61,506 bases of DNA from an uncultured bacterium. Lineage in GTDB: Bacteria > Nitrospirota > Thermodesulfovibrionia > Thermodesulfovibrionales > Dissulfurispiraceae. This document shows positions 27,697 through 36,025 of this stretch, piece after piece. Location of the stretch: positions 1 to 61,506 of the forward strand of contig CALEDV010000029.1 of assembly GCA_937949555.1 (NCBI GenBank), written 5' to 3'. A program made the translations under genes and the position numbers. Position 1 is the first letter of the stretch. Each line of letters starts with the position of its first letter. The notes below the pieces were generated by a model. It was not told the origin of the DNA. It made no database searches and worked only from the letters and a program-made list of their open reading frames with translations.

Positions 27697-28277
27697 TTCT
27701 TACCCTCCAGAAGTTTAAGGGATTCCCTGAACAGCCTGTCCTGGTCCTTTTCTGTTATCTCTTCCTTTATCCTCTGTTCAGCCCTTGATAAGGCAGCCTC
27801 AGCTGCCTCAGCATGAAGCGCCTCCTTTGCCTTTCTCAACTCATAATCAATGTTCATCCTTGCCTGCTCAAGTATCCTGAGCTTCATCTTTTCACCCTCT
27901 TCAATCAAACGGGCTTTCTCCCTTTGCCCTGAATCCTGCGCCGATTCTATTATTGCTGCAATCTCTTTATCCTTAAGAACAAGTCTCTCCTCAACATCTG
28001 CAAGGGCCTTCTGAGCCATCTCCTTTGCCTCTCTGGCCTCTTTGAGGGTCTTTTCTATGGTTTCCTTGCGTTGCTGTAGATAGTCTTGTAGAGGCTTCTT
28101 GACGAATTTAACGAGAAGAAATACAAGAATTCCAAAATTAATGAGCTTCCAAACCCAGTCTAAAAGGGAGTTGCCGTGCTCACCACCCCCTGCGGCATGG
28201 GCTGTAAAGGGCGCCGCCAATAACAATCCAACAAGAAAAATCATACCGTTTATTGATTGTCTGTTTTGAGTTTTCAT
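27693..28277 (-). CDS. atpF: ATP synthase F0 b subunit with N-terminal signal-like segment
   Basis: Subunit b forms the peripheral stalk. The 194-residue protein begins with a signal-like hydrophobic stretch (about 10-29, ending TAHA), then a glycine/histidine-rich link, a membrane helix (about 42-60; WKLINFGILVFLLVKFVKKPL) and a long charged coiled coil. The extra N-terminal hydrophobic segment is known from b subunits of several anaerobic lineages. It is the second of two b-type genes in tandem, so the stalk is likely a b/b' heterodimer. It overlaps its neighbours by 4 bp on both sides. Confidence 0.94.
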   Translation of the reverse strand: MKTQNRQSINGMIFLVGLLLAAPFTAHAAGGGEHGNSLLDWVWKLINFGILVFLLVKFVKKPLQDYLQQRKETIEKTLKEAREAKEMAQKALADVEERLVLKDKEIAAIIESAQDSGQREKARLIEEGEKMKLRILEQARMNIDYELRKAKEALHAEAAEAALSRAEQRIKEEITEKDQDRLFRESLKLLEGKN

Positions 28278-28693
28278 GCCTTCACCAGCTTGTTCACAAT
28301 ATCCTGAGACAGTCTCTCAAGGTCAGCCTTAAGCGCTATCCTTGCCCTCTCACATTCTGACTGCAGCGCCTTTCGGGCGCCTTCAATCATCTGTACAGCC
28401 TCAGCCTCAGCCTTACTCATGGTATCCTTTTGAAACTGCAGGCCCTCCTGCCTGAGCCTCTCAAAGGTCTCCTTTGCCTTGGCCTTTGCTGCAGACTGCT
28501 CAGCTCTGATCCTATTCAGCGCCTCTTCTTTCTTCGCCATCATAGCCTTCGCATCGCTCAACATGTCGTTGATAGAACCCTCTCTCTCCTTCAATACCTT
28601 CTTAAGGGGCTGAAAGAGAATAGCGTTGAGCGCTACAAGGAGAATGAGGAAATTGGCAAGCAATACAAAATACCAGCTGTTAAACTCTAACAT
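28274..28693 (-). CDS. atpF': ATP synthase F0 b' subunit
   Basis: This is the shorter b-type stalk protein (139 residues), with an N-terminal membrane helix (about 5-27; WYFVLLANFLILLVALNAILF), the conserved QPLKKVLKERE just after it, and a long Ala/Glu/Lys/Arg coiled coil. The open frame extends to 28789, but ATG 28693 is chosen because it starts right at the membrane helix and has an AAGGTGAG ribosome-binding site. Genes for subunits a and c are not found here, so F0 is split across the genome. Confidence 0.93.
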   Translation of the reverse strand: MLEFNSWYFVLLANFLILLVALNAILFQPLKKVLKEREGSINDMLSDAKAMMAKKEEALNRIRAEQSAAKAKAKETFERLRQEGLQFQKDTMSKAEAEAVQMIEGARKALQSECERARIALKADLERLSQDIVNKLVKA

Positions 28694-28800
28694 TGTCTCA
28701 CCTTCCCGCTTTTTTTTATTGGCAACAAAAATACCATAACCTTTCTTCTGTTTGTCAAGGAAAGCATGATTAGTTTTTTTTATAGACAATTTGAATAAAA

Positions 28801-29940
28801 TTATAAACCATAATCCTCCATTTTGTTTGTAACGAACTGTAACAGCGCCCTTACTGCCCTTGACATTTCCTCTGCGGTATTGTCCTTACCTGTGCTTATT
28901 CTTATTGCAGAAAGGGCATCGCTGTCACTAAGCCCCATAGCCTTTAAAACTTCCGAGGGTTTACATATGCCAGAATGACAGGCTGAACCTGCCGATAGGG
29001 CCACCTTATCCCTTAGTCCATGTACCAATTCATGCCCCATTATGCCCTTAATAGATATGTTTAGGGTATTTGGTAGCCTGCCTTTTAAAGAACCGTTAAG
29101 CCTGATATCTAAGGCAGAAGAGAGCGATTCGTAAATCAGAGAAGTCATTTGAAGGTTATGCTCCTTGCGAGTCTCCATATGTTCCAATGCCCCTTCGCAT
29201 GCCTTTCCTAAACCCGCAATGCCAAGTATATTCTCTGTGCCAGGTCTGAGCCCCCTTTCATGTCCTGCACCCCTAAGAAAAGGACTAATCTTGGTTCCAG
29301 TTTTTACATATAATGCCCCCATGCCCTTTGGTCCATAAAATTTATGCCCCGCAATCGTTAACAGATTTACTGCAATGCCCTTTACATCAACCCGAATCTT
29401 GCCTATGCTTTGTGATGCGTCGGTATGAAAGGCAACGCCCTCATTCAATGCAATCCTTCCAATCTCTTCAATTGGCTGGATCATGCCTGTTTCATTGTTT
29501 GAGTGCATTACCGTAATCAAAAGGGTATCCTTACAGAGCGCCTTTTTTACATCCTCAGGGTCTATTAATCCATCACCGCTAACGGGTAAGAAGGTAACCC
29601 GATATCCCAAAGACTGCAATGCTATCAGGGGATTTTTTACTGCAGGATGCTCTATAGAGGACGCGATAATATGACCTCCCTTATTCATAAAAGCCACGCC
29701 AAAGATCGCTAAATTATTAGACTCTGTGCCTCCAGAGGTGAAAAATATCTCCTCGGGTTTACAACCTATGAGTTTTGCTACCGAGGACCTTGCCCTTTCT
29801 ATTGTCTCCCTTGCCTCTACCCCAAAGGTATGGGAGCTTGAAGGGTTACCGAAGATTTCAAGGGATCCGATTATCTCCTGCTTAACGGCATCATCCAATG
29901 GCGTAGTTGCGTTGTGGTCTAAATAAATGGGCCTATTCAT
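28801..29940 (-). CDS. Cysteine desulfurase (NifS/IscS family)
   Basis: The enzyme removes sulfur from cysteine for Fe-S cluster or thio-cofactor assembly, using PLP. The 379-residue protein has YLDHNATTPL, SGGTESNNLAI, the PLP lysine in TIAGHKFYGPKG, and the active-site cysteine in LSAGSACHSG within a flexible loop. It overlaps rapZ by 8 bp and stands 107 bp before atpF'. No iscU or nifU is next to it, so the acceptor is unknown. Selenocysteine lyase activity is an alternative in this family, and a symbol is withheld. Confidence 0.93.
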   Translation of the reverse strand: MNRPIYLDHNATTPLDDAVKQEIIGSLEIFGNPSSSHTFGVEARETIERARSSVAKLIGCKPEEIFFTSGGTESNNLAIFGVAFMNKGGHIIASSIEHPAVKNPLIALQSLGYRVTFLPVSGDGLIDPEDVKKALCKDTLLITVMHSNNETGMIQPIEEIGRIALNEGVAFHTDASQSIGKIRVDVKGIAVNLLTIAGHKFYGPKGMGALYVKTGTKISPFLRGAGHERGLRPGTENILGIAGLGKACEGALEHMETRKEHNLQMTSLIYESLSSALDIRLNGSLKGRLPNTLNISIKGIMGHELVHGLRDKVALSAGSACHSGICKPSEVLKAMGLSDSDALSAIRISTGKDNTAEEMSRAVRALLQFVTNKMEDYGL

Positions 29941-30826
29941 TTTCCAAATCTCTATGCACTACTTGAAGGTCCAAAGAGAACCTGCCTTTTAATTCCTCTG
30001 CAATCTTTAATACAAGCGCTGGAGACCTATGCCTGCCGCCAGTGCAACCAATTGCCAAAGTGAAGTAACTCCGTCGCTCCTTTTCATAACAGGGCAGAAC
30101 AAAGTTCAATAAATCCATCACATGATGCAAGAATCTTTGGGTTTCGCGGCTATTCATTACAAATTCATAGACCGCAAGATCGGTGCCCCTCAGGGGTCTA
30201 AGTTCATGGTTGAAGTGAGGATTAGGTAAAAATCTTGCATCAAGGAGCATATCTGCCTGTTGAGGAATGCCATATTTAAATCCAAAGGACATCAACAGCA
30301 ATCTCAGCCCCCCTTTATTATCTGAGGGTGAGTATATGGATTGTATAAATGCCCTGAGCTCATGGGGGTTGTAATTGGATGTGTCTATGATACGGTCAGC
30401 CTCAGCCCTTATGGCTGCCAACAACTCCTTTTCTGCCCCTATAGCCTCTTGTATGGTCTTTGAACTATTCATTGACAACATTGGGTGTGGTCTGCGTGTC
30501 TCCCTGTATCTTCTGACAAGGGTCTCCTCTGCAGCCTCAAGAAACACTACCTCCATCTTTACATCATCCCTTAGTCTCTTAAGGAGCTCTGAGGCTTCGG
30601 CGAGAAAATCCTTTTCCCTGATATCAATGCCTACTGCAAGGGCATTGAGATTTTCTCTAATCTTGAGTGTTTCAATAAGTGGTTTTATAAGCAATGCTGG
30701 GAGATTGTCAATACAGTAATAGCCTATGTCCTCAAGGGATCTTAGGGCTACAGATTTGCCAGCCCCTGATAGTCCGCTGAGTATGACTATACTAAGTGTA
30801 AAGGATGATTGCTTAGAATGCATCAT
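29933..30826 (-). CDS. rapZ: RapZ-family RNase adapter / nucleotide-binding protein
   Basis: The 297-residue protein has the N-terminal P-loop GLSGAGKSVALRSLEDIGYYCIDNLP and the C-terminal domain with YFTLAIGCTGGRHRSPAL, the diagnostic RapZ/YvcJ motifs. In E. coli RapZ guides degradation of the GlmZ small RNA and senses glucosamine-6-phosphate; in other bacteria the family binds nucleotides with a less clear role. Two adjacent ATGs are possible. It sits downstream of rpoN and hpf, a conserved neighbourhood, separated from hpf by a hairpin (30872-30923). Confidence 0.95.
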   Translation of the reverse strand: MMHSKQSSFTLSIVILSGLSGAGKSVALRSLEDIGYYCIDNLPALLIKPLIETLKIRENLNALAVGIDIREKDFLAEASELLKRLRDDVKMEVVFLEAAEETLVRRYRETRRPHPMLSMNSSKTIQEAIGAEKELLAAIRAEADRIIDTSNYNPHELRAFIQSIYSPSDNKGGLRLLLMSFGFKYGIPQQADMLLDARFLPNPHFNHELRPLRGTDLAVYEFVMNSRETQRFLHHVMDLLNFVLPCYEKERRSYFTLAIGCTGGRHRSPALVLKIAEELKGRFSLDLQVVHRDLENE

Positions 30827-30871
30827 CAGAAATGATGAAGGGAATCAAAGGATTCATCCAGAAAAACCTTG

Positions 30872-30923
30872 AGAACCACAGGAGGTTAGAGGATGACATT
30901 GTTGTCCTGGCACCTGTGGTTCT
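30872..30923 (-). terminator. Hairpin between hpf and rapZ (attenuator or terminator)
   Basis: An 11-bp perfect stem (AGAACCACAGG, 30872-30882, with 30913-30923) encloses 30 bases, followed on the minus strand by CAAGGTTTTTC. It lies in the 128-bp gap after hpf. It may partially stop transcription so that rapZ and later genes are made at lower level. Confidence 0.6.
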
Positions 30924-30954
30924 ATCTATTTCATTCCTTGCTTGTTTGATGTTG

Positions 30955-31470
30955 CTATGAAGTCTGTTCAATAAGTCCATAATTGCCATCTTTTCTGCGG
31001 TAAACCACATTAATAGAACCAGATGCATCATTAACAAAGACAAAAAAATCCTTGTCAAGCAGATCCATTTGATGTACCGCCTCTTCAGGACTCATAGGCT
31101 TCATGTCAAACTTTTTGTGTTTAATAATCCGCCCCTTTTCCTCTTCATAGTTTGAGGCTACAACATTTCTTTTGTCACCTTTGCGGTGAGACTGCATCTT
31201 CTCTTTGTACTTTAGGACCTGTTTTTCAAGCTTCTCTACCACACCGTCTATGGCTGAATAGACCTCGCCTGTGGTGCCCTCAGCCTGAATCATAACCCCG
31301 TTTACCTTTAGGAGCACCTCTGCCTTATGCCTATATTTTTCAACACTCAAGGTTACCACTGCCTCATTGATATTGGACAGGTACTTATCAAATTTACCTA
31401 TCTTCTCAAGGGCATAATTTCTAAGAGCCTCAGTGATTTCAAGATGACGACCGTTTACGATAATGTTCAT
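30955..31470 (-). CDS. hpf: Ribosome hibernation promoting factor, long form
   Basis: Long HPF joins 70S ribosomes into inactive 100S dimers in stationary phase. The 171-residue protein has the N-terminal S30AE domain (about 1-95; NIIVNGRHLEITEALRNYALEKI) and the C-terminal dimerisation domain (about 115-171; KPMSPEEAVHQMDLLDKDFFVFVND and YRRKDGNYGLIE). The long form is normal outside gammaproteobacteria. The AAAGGAGGAAAG ribosome-binding site is strong. It follows rpoN by 16 bp. Confidence 0.96.
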   Translation of the reverse strand: MNIIVNGRHLEITEALRNYALEKIGKFDKYLSNINEAVVTLSVEKYRHKAEVLLKVNGVMIQAEGTTGEVYSAIDGVVEKLEKQVLKYKEKMQSHRKGDKRNVVASNYEEEKGRIIKHKKFDMKPMSPEEAVHQMDLLDKDFFVFVNDASGSINVVYRRKDGNYGLIEQTS

Positions 31471-31486
31471 AACTTTCCTCCTTTTT

Positions 31487-32941
31487 TTAGACCTTTATCT
31501 TCTTTCTTCTATTTTGAGGCGGAAGCCTCAATTCCTCCCTATACTTAGCCACTGTTCTTCTAGCAACGGTTATCTTTTGCTCTTTTAAAAGCAGCTCCGC
31601 TATCGCCTGATCACTAAAGGGTTTCATTGGGTCCTCAGAGCTTATTATCTGTTTTATAAGATCCTTCACTATAGTAGATGAAACCTCTCCCTCCTGACCG
31701 CTTAAAGAACTGCTAAAGAAATATCTAAAACTAAAAACCCCATGAGGGCAGGATAAAAACTTGTTTGAAGTAACCCTGCTTATGGTGCTCTCATGCATAT
31801 TGATATCTAATGCAACATCCTTAAGATTTAAGGGCTTTATATACTGACTGCCAAAGTCAAAGAAGTCCCTCTGAAATTTCAGTATGCTCTCGGTGACCCT
31901 GTAAATAGTCCTATTGCGTTGATCAAGGCTTTTTGTTAACTCTATTGCCTTTCTCAACTTGTCGCGCAGAAAGTCGCGCTCCTCTTTGGATAAAAGCTCC
32001 TTGTTACTTAATAGCTTCCTGTAATGGCCGTTGATAGTCAATCTTGGAATGCCCTCATCATTTATGATTATACGGTAATCTCCATCAACCCTTTCAATAA
32101 ATACATCAGGAGTTATATAGCTTATCTCTGCACCAGAGAACTGTCTGCCCGGCCTTGGTTCGAGCCTCTCAATAACAGCCATTGCAGCCATGACCTCCTC
32201 AAGGGATATTCCATATTTCTTTGCTATGAGTTGATGCTTCTTGTTTTGAATGTCCTGCAGGTGTTCTTTAATTATGTTTTCAGCAATTGTGCCCTTTAAG
32301 CCCAGATATTCTACCTGCAGCAAAAGGCATTCCTTAAGATCCCTTGCTGCTACTCCTGGAGGATCAAAGGACTGAACCAGTCTTATTGCCTCTTCAACCA
32401 TTGCAACGTCAACATTAAATAAAAGGGCTATCTCTTGCACTGGCACCCTGAGATATCCGTCTTCGTCAAGATTTGCAATAACACCTTCGGCTACCTTTTT
32501 AATAGATTCATTGCCATAGGATAGACGTAGCTGCCAAAGGAGATGTTCATAAAGGTCTGACTTCTTTGCATAAAAGGCATCATAGGATGGCATCTCTTCG
32601 TTATTATCAAAACCAAAATATCCGAGGTCTCTGCCATCGCTTCCCCTGTCCTCAAAATACTCCTCAGTGCCGAAGGCAAACATCCTCTCATAGTCAATCT
32701 CTGAATCCTCATTGAAGGTAATCTCTTCAGAAGCAGCATGGTCATTCTCATTCTCAACAGGGGCCTCGTTCTCATATACCTCTGTGTTTTCTTCAAGGAA
32801 GGGGTTTTCCATGAGTTCCATGTTAATCGCCTGTGAAAGCTCAAGCTGCGTATGCTGCAATAATTTAATGGCAAGCTGCAGCTGTGGCGTAAGCACAAGC
32901 CTCTGGGAAAGCCTAAGATCTAACCTGTTTTCAAGCGCCAT
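31487..32941 (-). CDS. rpoN: RNA polymerase sigma-54 factor
   Basis: Sigma-54 directs RNA polymerase to -24/-12 promoters that need an AAA+ activator. The 484-residue protein has region I (LRLSQRLVLTPQLQLAIKLLQHTQLELSQAI), an acidic region II (about 50-120), the core-binding domain, the HTH region (about 360-395, DVALDINMHESTISRVTSNK) and the RpoN box ARRTVAKYREEL near the C-terminus. It overlaps lptB by one base. Confidence 0.97.
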   Translation of the reverse strand: MALENRLDLRLSQRLVLTPQLQLAIKLLQHTQLELSQAINMELMENPFLEENTEVYENEAPVENENDHAASEEITFNEDSEIDYERMFAFGTEEYFEDRGSDGRDLGYFGFDNNEEMPSYDAFYAKKSDLYEHLLWQLRLSYGNESIKKVAEGVIANLDEDGYLRVPVQEIALLFNVDVAMVEEAIRLVQSFDPPGVAARDLKECLLLQVEYLGLKGTIAENIIKEHLQDIQNKKHQLIAKKYGISLEEVMAAMAVIERLEPRPGRQFSGAEISYITPDVFIERVDGDYRIIINDEGIPRLTINGHYRKLLSNKELLSKEERDFLRDKLRKAIELTKSLDQRNRTIYRVTESILKFQRDFFDFGSQYIKPLNLKDVALDINMHESTISRVTSNKFLSCPHGVFSFRYFFSSSLSGQEGEVSSTIVKDLIKQIISSEDPMKPFSDQAIAELLLKEQKITVARRTVAKYREELRLPPQNRRKKIKV

Positions 32942-33663
32942 TAAAGCCTAAACTCCTCTCCAAGATAGGCTGCTCTTACTGCGTCATTGTTTACTATATC
33001 CTCTGAAGTCCCCTGAGCAAGGACAATGCCATCATTGATGATATATGCCCTATCAGTAATTGAAAGGGTATCTCTGACATTGTGATCTGTTATGAGTATC
33101 CCTATACCTTTTGCTTTCAGATAGACAAGCATCTTTTTTAGCTCATTGATCGCAATAGGATCAATACCCGCAAAGGGCTCGTCAAAAAGCATGAATTTTG
33201 GCTCTAAGGCAATAGCCCTAGCTATTTCTGCCCTTCTCCTTTCTCCCCCAGAGAGCCTATATCCATCTCGTTCTGAAAAAGCGCCAAGGTTAAACTCTTC
33301 TATAATACGCTCCACCCTTTGCATCAATGTAGTTTTCTCAAGATTGCTTGATAGCTCAAGCACTGCTATAAGGTTTTCCCTAACCGTGAGTTTCCTAAAG
33401 ATAGAAGGCTCCTGAGGTAGATACCCTATCCCCTTTCTCGCCCTTATATACATAGGAAGCCCCTTGATGCTTTCATTATTTAATGCTATCTCGCCTCTAT
33501 CAGGACTAAGCATCCCAACAATCATATAAAAAGTAGTTGTCTTGCCTGCACCGTTAGGGCCTAAAAGCCCCACTATCTGCCCAGAGCTGACCTCTATTTC
33601 TACATCCTTCACTACATACCTTTTGCCGTAGGATTTTGACAGCCCCCTTGTGCTTAAAGTCAC
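32941..33663 (-). CDS. lptB: LPS export ABC transporter ATPase LptB
   Basis: LptB powers extraction of lipopolysaccharide from the inner membrane through LptFG. The 240-residue protein has Walker A GPNGAGKTTTFYMI, Q-loop GYLPQEPSIFRKLTV, signature LSGGERRRAEIARAIA, Walker B FMLFDEPFAGIDP and switch histidine in ITDHNVRDTL. Context with lptA and lptC makes the assignment firm. It overlaps lptA by 4 bp and rpoN by 1 bp. Confidence 0.96.
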   Translation of the reverse strand: MTLSTRGLSKSYGKRYVVKDVEIEVSSGQIVGLLGPNGAGKTTTFYMIVGMLSPDRGEIALNNESIKGLPMYIRARKGIGYLPQEPSIFRKLTVRENLIAVLELSSNLEKTTLMQRVERIIEEFNLGAFSERDGYRLSGGERRRAEIARAIALEPKFMLFDEPFAGIDPIAINELKKMLVYLKAKGIGILITDHNVRDTLSITDRAYIINDGIVLAQGTSEDIVNNDAVRAAYLGEEFRL

Positions 33664-34163
33664 TGCAACCTCAGGGATTTTTGCTCGCCAGTAACGATGA
33701 AAACCTTACTATCCTCAACAACAGAACGGTCTTCTTTTATATAATAGGTCATCTTTGTGCCTGTAACAATATTGCTGCCTTCAGCAGCCCTTGGGTCGCC
33801 TAAAAAGATTATCTTCTCTTCTGGTTCCATTAAATAAACAGCGCTCTGGGAGGTCAAAATAGCCTTGTCTTTAATCAATCTCACATTGCCCTGTGCCTCT
33901 ATCTTTTTTATGCTGCTCCCTGCATCCTCTTCGGCATAATAAATCTTCATCCTATCAGCCTGAAGATGAATCTCCCCCCTCTTTGCATGGACAGAACCCT
34001 CAAAAAGGGCTGTCTTTTCCTTATTATCGGCCGTCAACATCTTGGCAGTTATAGTCACCTTGCCTTTGCCAACGAGGCCCTTTCCATCCTCTGCGGCCCA
34101 TGCTATTGATACCAAAAGACAACAGACAAGAAGAATACATATCCTAAAAAAATTACATGCCAT
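33660..34163 (-). CDS. lptA: LPS transport periplasmic protein LptA
   Basis: LptA forms the periplasmic bridge carrying LPS to the outer membrane. The 167-residue protein has a signal peptide (hydrophobic segment about 8-24, ending AWA) followed by an OstA-type beta-jellyroll: ITAKMLTADNKEKTALFEGSV, LQADRMKIYYAEE, KKIEAQGNVRLI. It overlaps lptC by 11 bp and lptB by 4 bp. Confidence 0.92.
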   Translation of the reverse strand: MACNFFRICILLVCCLLVSIAWAAEDGKGLVGKGKVTITAKMLTADNKEKTALFEGSVHAKRGEIHLQADRMKIYYAEEDAGSSIKKIEAQGNVRLIKDKAILTSQSAVYLMEPEEKIIFLGDPRAAEGSNIVTGTKMTYYIKEDRSVVEDSKVFIVTGEQKSLRLQ

Positions 34164-34662
34164 GGAAAACCGCCTTTACATTTTTATTTAAAATTGCCCT
34201 GTCTTCTGAGGCATACAGATCATCGCCCTGAACCTCAAAGCCCTTTCCAGTGATCCTAATATCCTTTTCAGCCACAAGAGCGCCTTTAACTGCGTCCCAG
34301 TAAAGCCTCTTGCCAACAATTTCATAATCCTTAGAATAGGCCTTTATCTCACCGGGCACACTAAAATTTTTGCTATTTAGGCTATAAAACGCTACCTCAG
34401 TCCTTAGGATAAACTCCTTATCGGGCATAAGTATACTGACACCCTCAAGTTTTATATCCTCAGTGTTTAAATGCCATGCCTTGCTTGCAGTCAGCCTCCA
34501 TTTAAGCTGCCCTGCCTTCCTTTGTTCAATAACCACATCCTCCATAAAGGCGTTTGCTCCAAAGGCAATAGAGGGCTTAAAATCGCTCTCATCAGTGGTC
34601 ATCAAAAAAAAGGAGACACCCAAAAACAATACAACTACAAGGGGAAACACCAATTTTCTCAT
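34153..34662 (-). CDS. lptC: LPS export protein LptC
   Basis: LptC passes LPS from LptBFG to LptA. The 169-residue protein has one N-terminal membrane helix (about 5-21) and a periplasmic domain of repeated beta-strands (LTASKAWHLNTEDIKLEGVSI, ENDVR-type closing EDRAILNKNVKAVF). It is the first gene of the operon. Its ATG lies at the predicted transcription start and has no ribosome-binding site. Confidence 0.88.
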   Translation of the reverse strand: MRKLVFPLVVVLFLGVSFFLMTTDESDFKPSIAFGANAFMEDVVIEQRKAGQLKWRLTASKAWHLNTEDIKLEGVSILMPDKEFILRTEVAFYSLNSKNFSVPGEIKAYSKDYEIVGKRLYWDAVKGALVAEKDIRITGKGFEVQGDDLYASEDRAILNKNVKAVFHGM

Positions 34663-34668
34663 TCAAGA

Positions 34669-34697
34669 ATTGTAACATACAAAGGAGAGGTTGTAAA
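34669..34697 (-). promoter_or_regulatory. Promoter of the lptC-rpoN operon, predicted leaderless
   Basis: On the minus strand TTTACA (34692-34697), a 17-base spacer and TACAAT (34669-34674) are followed by 6 bases and then the lptC ATG. The expected start point, 7 bases past the -10, is the A of the ATG itself. The 6 bases TCTTGA hold no Shine-Dalgarno sequence. Confidence 0.65.
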
Positions 34698-34779
34698 GAT
34701 GCAATTAGTATGCCATTTATTGATAAGGGGGTTTATGATTCCTCCCTGTCCCTTAGTAAATGAATCTGTCCCTGCTATG

Positions 34780-34828
34780 TAAAAAAGCCCTCCCCGCATC
34801 ACCCTTTCTAACTATATCAACCAGGGCT
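34780..34828 (-). terminator. Possible terminator of the argC-mqnB operon
   Basis: On the minus strand AGCCCT, inside the last codons of the nucleosidase (34823-34828), can pair with AGGGCT (34786-34791), which is directly followed by TTTTTT. The 31-base loop makes this weak. Confidence 0.3.
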
Positions 34829-35570
34829 CTGATATCACGGAAAGTATATATGATTGAGCAGCCCTAGAAGCCATTAATAAATCCTCTCTATCTATGCCCT
34901 TTTCATTCCTTTCTCGGATAATATTACTTACCGACCTTAGCTCAAAAAAGGGCAGATTGCAATAAGCGGCTACCTGTGCAATAGCGGCGCCTTCCATATT
35001 CTCACAAATGCAGCCATATTGCCCTTCCAACAAACAAGCCTTTTGTAATGACCCTGTGCATGTTGATAGAGTCACAAAGGTGCCCTCTCTTAGATTGCCT
35101 CTTAAAAAAGAAGGGATAAAGGTATCGTAAGCATTAAAATAAAGCCTCTCTTGATAGACAGCCAAGGGCAGCCCTAAGGATTCAACGGACACAAAATCTC
35201 CTCTGGCTGTAATTAGACCCTCATCGGTGTAGATCTCCCTGTCGGCTACTGCCAAGTCACCTATGTTGAGTCCCGAGGACGGATATGCCCCTGCTATGCC
35301 TATGTTGATGAACACTGAGGGTGAGTATCTATAAACCAATATTCCTGCGGCATGGGCTGCATTTGCCTTGCCAATACCGCAGATTACTATTACTACGGGC
35401 ACACCCTTTATATATCCCTTATAAAAAAACTTGCCTTGAATCTGCTCCTTTTCGGCATTTTCAAGGCAATTGATGACCCTGTCACCCTCTAACAGGGTAG
35501 GTATCAGTAGTCCAAGGGGCTGTTCAGTCCTTTTGCTCAGGCTCTCTTTCCTCCAGTTGATAATCCACAT
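34812..35570 (-). CDS. mqnB: Futalosine hydrolase-type nucleosidase
   Basis: Futalosine hydrolase releases hypoxanthine from futalosine in the alternative menaquinone pathway. The 252-residue protein has the nucleoside phosphorylase-like fold: VVIVICGIGKANAAHAAG, INIGIAGAYPSSGLNIGDLAVADREIYTDEG and GCICENMEGAAIAQVA with the catalytic acidic pair region. The GDLAVADREIYTDEG string favours MqnB over MTA/SAH nucleosidase, which remains an alternative. The start is uncertain: ATG 35570 overlaps osmC by 47 bp, a TTG lies at 35576, and a later non-ATG start after the GGAGG near 35550 is possible. It is the last gene of the argC-argJ-osmC group. Confidence 0.82.
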   Translation of the reverse strand: MWIINWRKESLSKRTEQPLGLLIPTLLEGDRVINCLENAEKEQIQGKFFYKGYIKGVPVVIVICGIGKANAAHAAGILVYRYSPSVFINIGIAGAYPSSGLNIGDLAVADREIYTDEGLITARGDFVSVESLGLPLAVYQERLYFNAYDTFIPSFLRGNLREGTFVTLSTCTGSLQKACLLEGQYGCICENMEGAAIAQVAAYCNLPFFELRSVSNIIRERNEKGIDREDLLMASRAAQSYILSVISEPWLI

Positions 35571-36006
35571 TGACAATCATATCTTTTCTGAGAGAATTAT
35601 ACACAGAGCAGTATTTCTCATGGGATAGCGAGATAGCTCTTTTGATCTTTCTAGTATCCATATCCTTGCCTGCTATTAGCAACATCATGTCAATCTTCTT
35701 AAAATACTGGGGAGGTGTGGGATTTCTTTCGCCTGTAATCTTTATTGTAAAATCCGCAAGCCTTACCTTCATTTTTTGAAGAAACATAACTACGTCAATC
35801 CCCATACACGCTGCAAGGCTCAACAAAAGTGCATCTGTGGGTTTACAGCCCCACTGCACATTGCCGTCAAACTCAATCTCATAGCCCTCACCGCTCCTGC
35901 CTACAAAGATGAGATCCTTTTCCCACTGAAGGGTCCCTTTTACCAAGGGATTAACCTTTTCCTTATAGCCTGTAAGATTTTGCTGCAGCTCTTCCTCATC
36001 GCTCAT
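35524..36006 (-). CDS. OsmC/Ohr family protein
   Basis: OsmC-type proteins reduce organic hydroperoxides with two cysteines. The 160-residue protein retains both: LSLAACMGIDV and SHEKYCSVYNSL, each in the expected place, along with the GYEIEFDGNVQWGCKPTDALLLS pattern of the YhfA-like OsmC subgroup. The ribosome-binding site AGGAGG is good. Physiological substrate is not known; a role in thiol or sulfur chemistry is also proposed for this subgroup. It sits 19 bp after argJ. Confidence 0.88.
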   Translation of the reverse strand: MSDEEELQQNLTGYKEKVNPLVKGTLQWEKDLIFVGRSGEGYEIEFDGNVQWGCKPTDALLLSLAACMGIDVVMFLQKMKVRLADFTIKITGERNPTPPQYFKKIDMMLLIAGKDMDTRKIKRAISLSHEKYCSVYNSLRKDMIVNVDYQLEEREPEQKD

Positions 36007-36025
36007 AAATTAACCTCCTAATTGA

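Noticed and set aside
30813..31058. 81-residue minus-strand frame overlapping hpf
   Set aside because: It overlaps the conserved C-terminal domain of hpf in another frame and the hpf-rapZ hairpin, so it is a shadow.
35524..35570. Frameshift between osmC and the nucleosidase because of the 47-bp overlap
   Set aside because: Both proteins are complete in family motifs. The overlap only reflects an uncertain start for the downstream gene.
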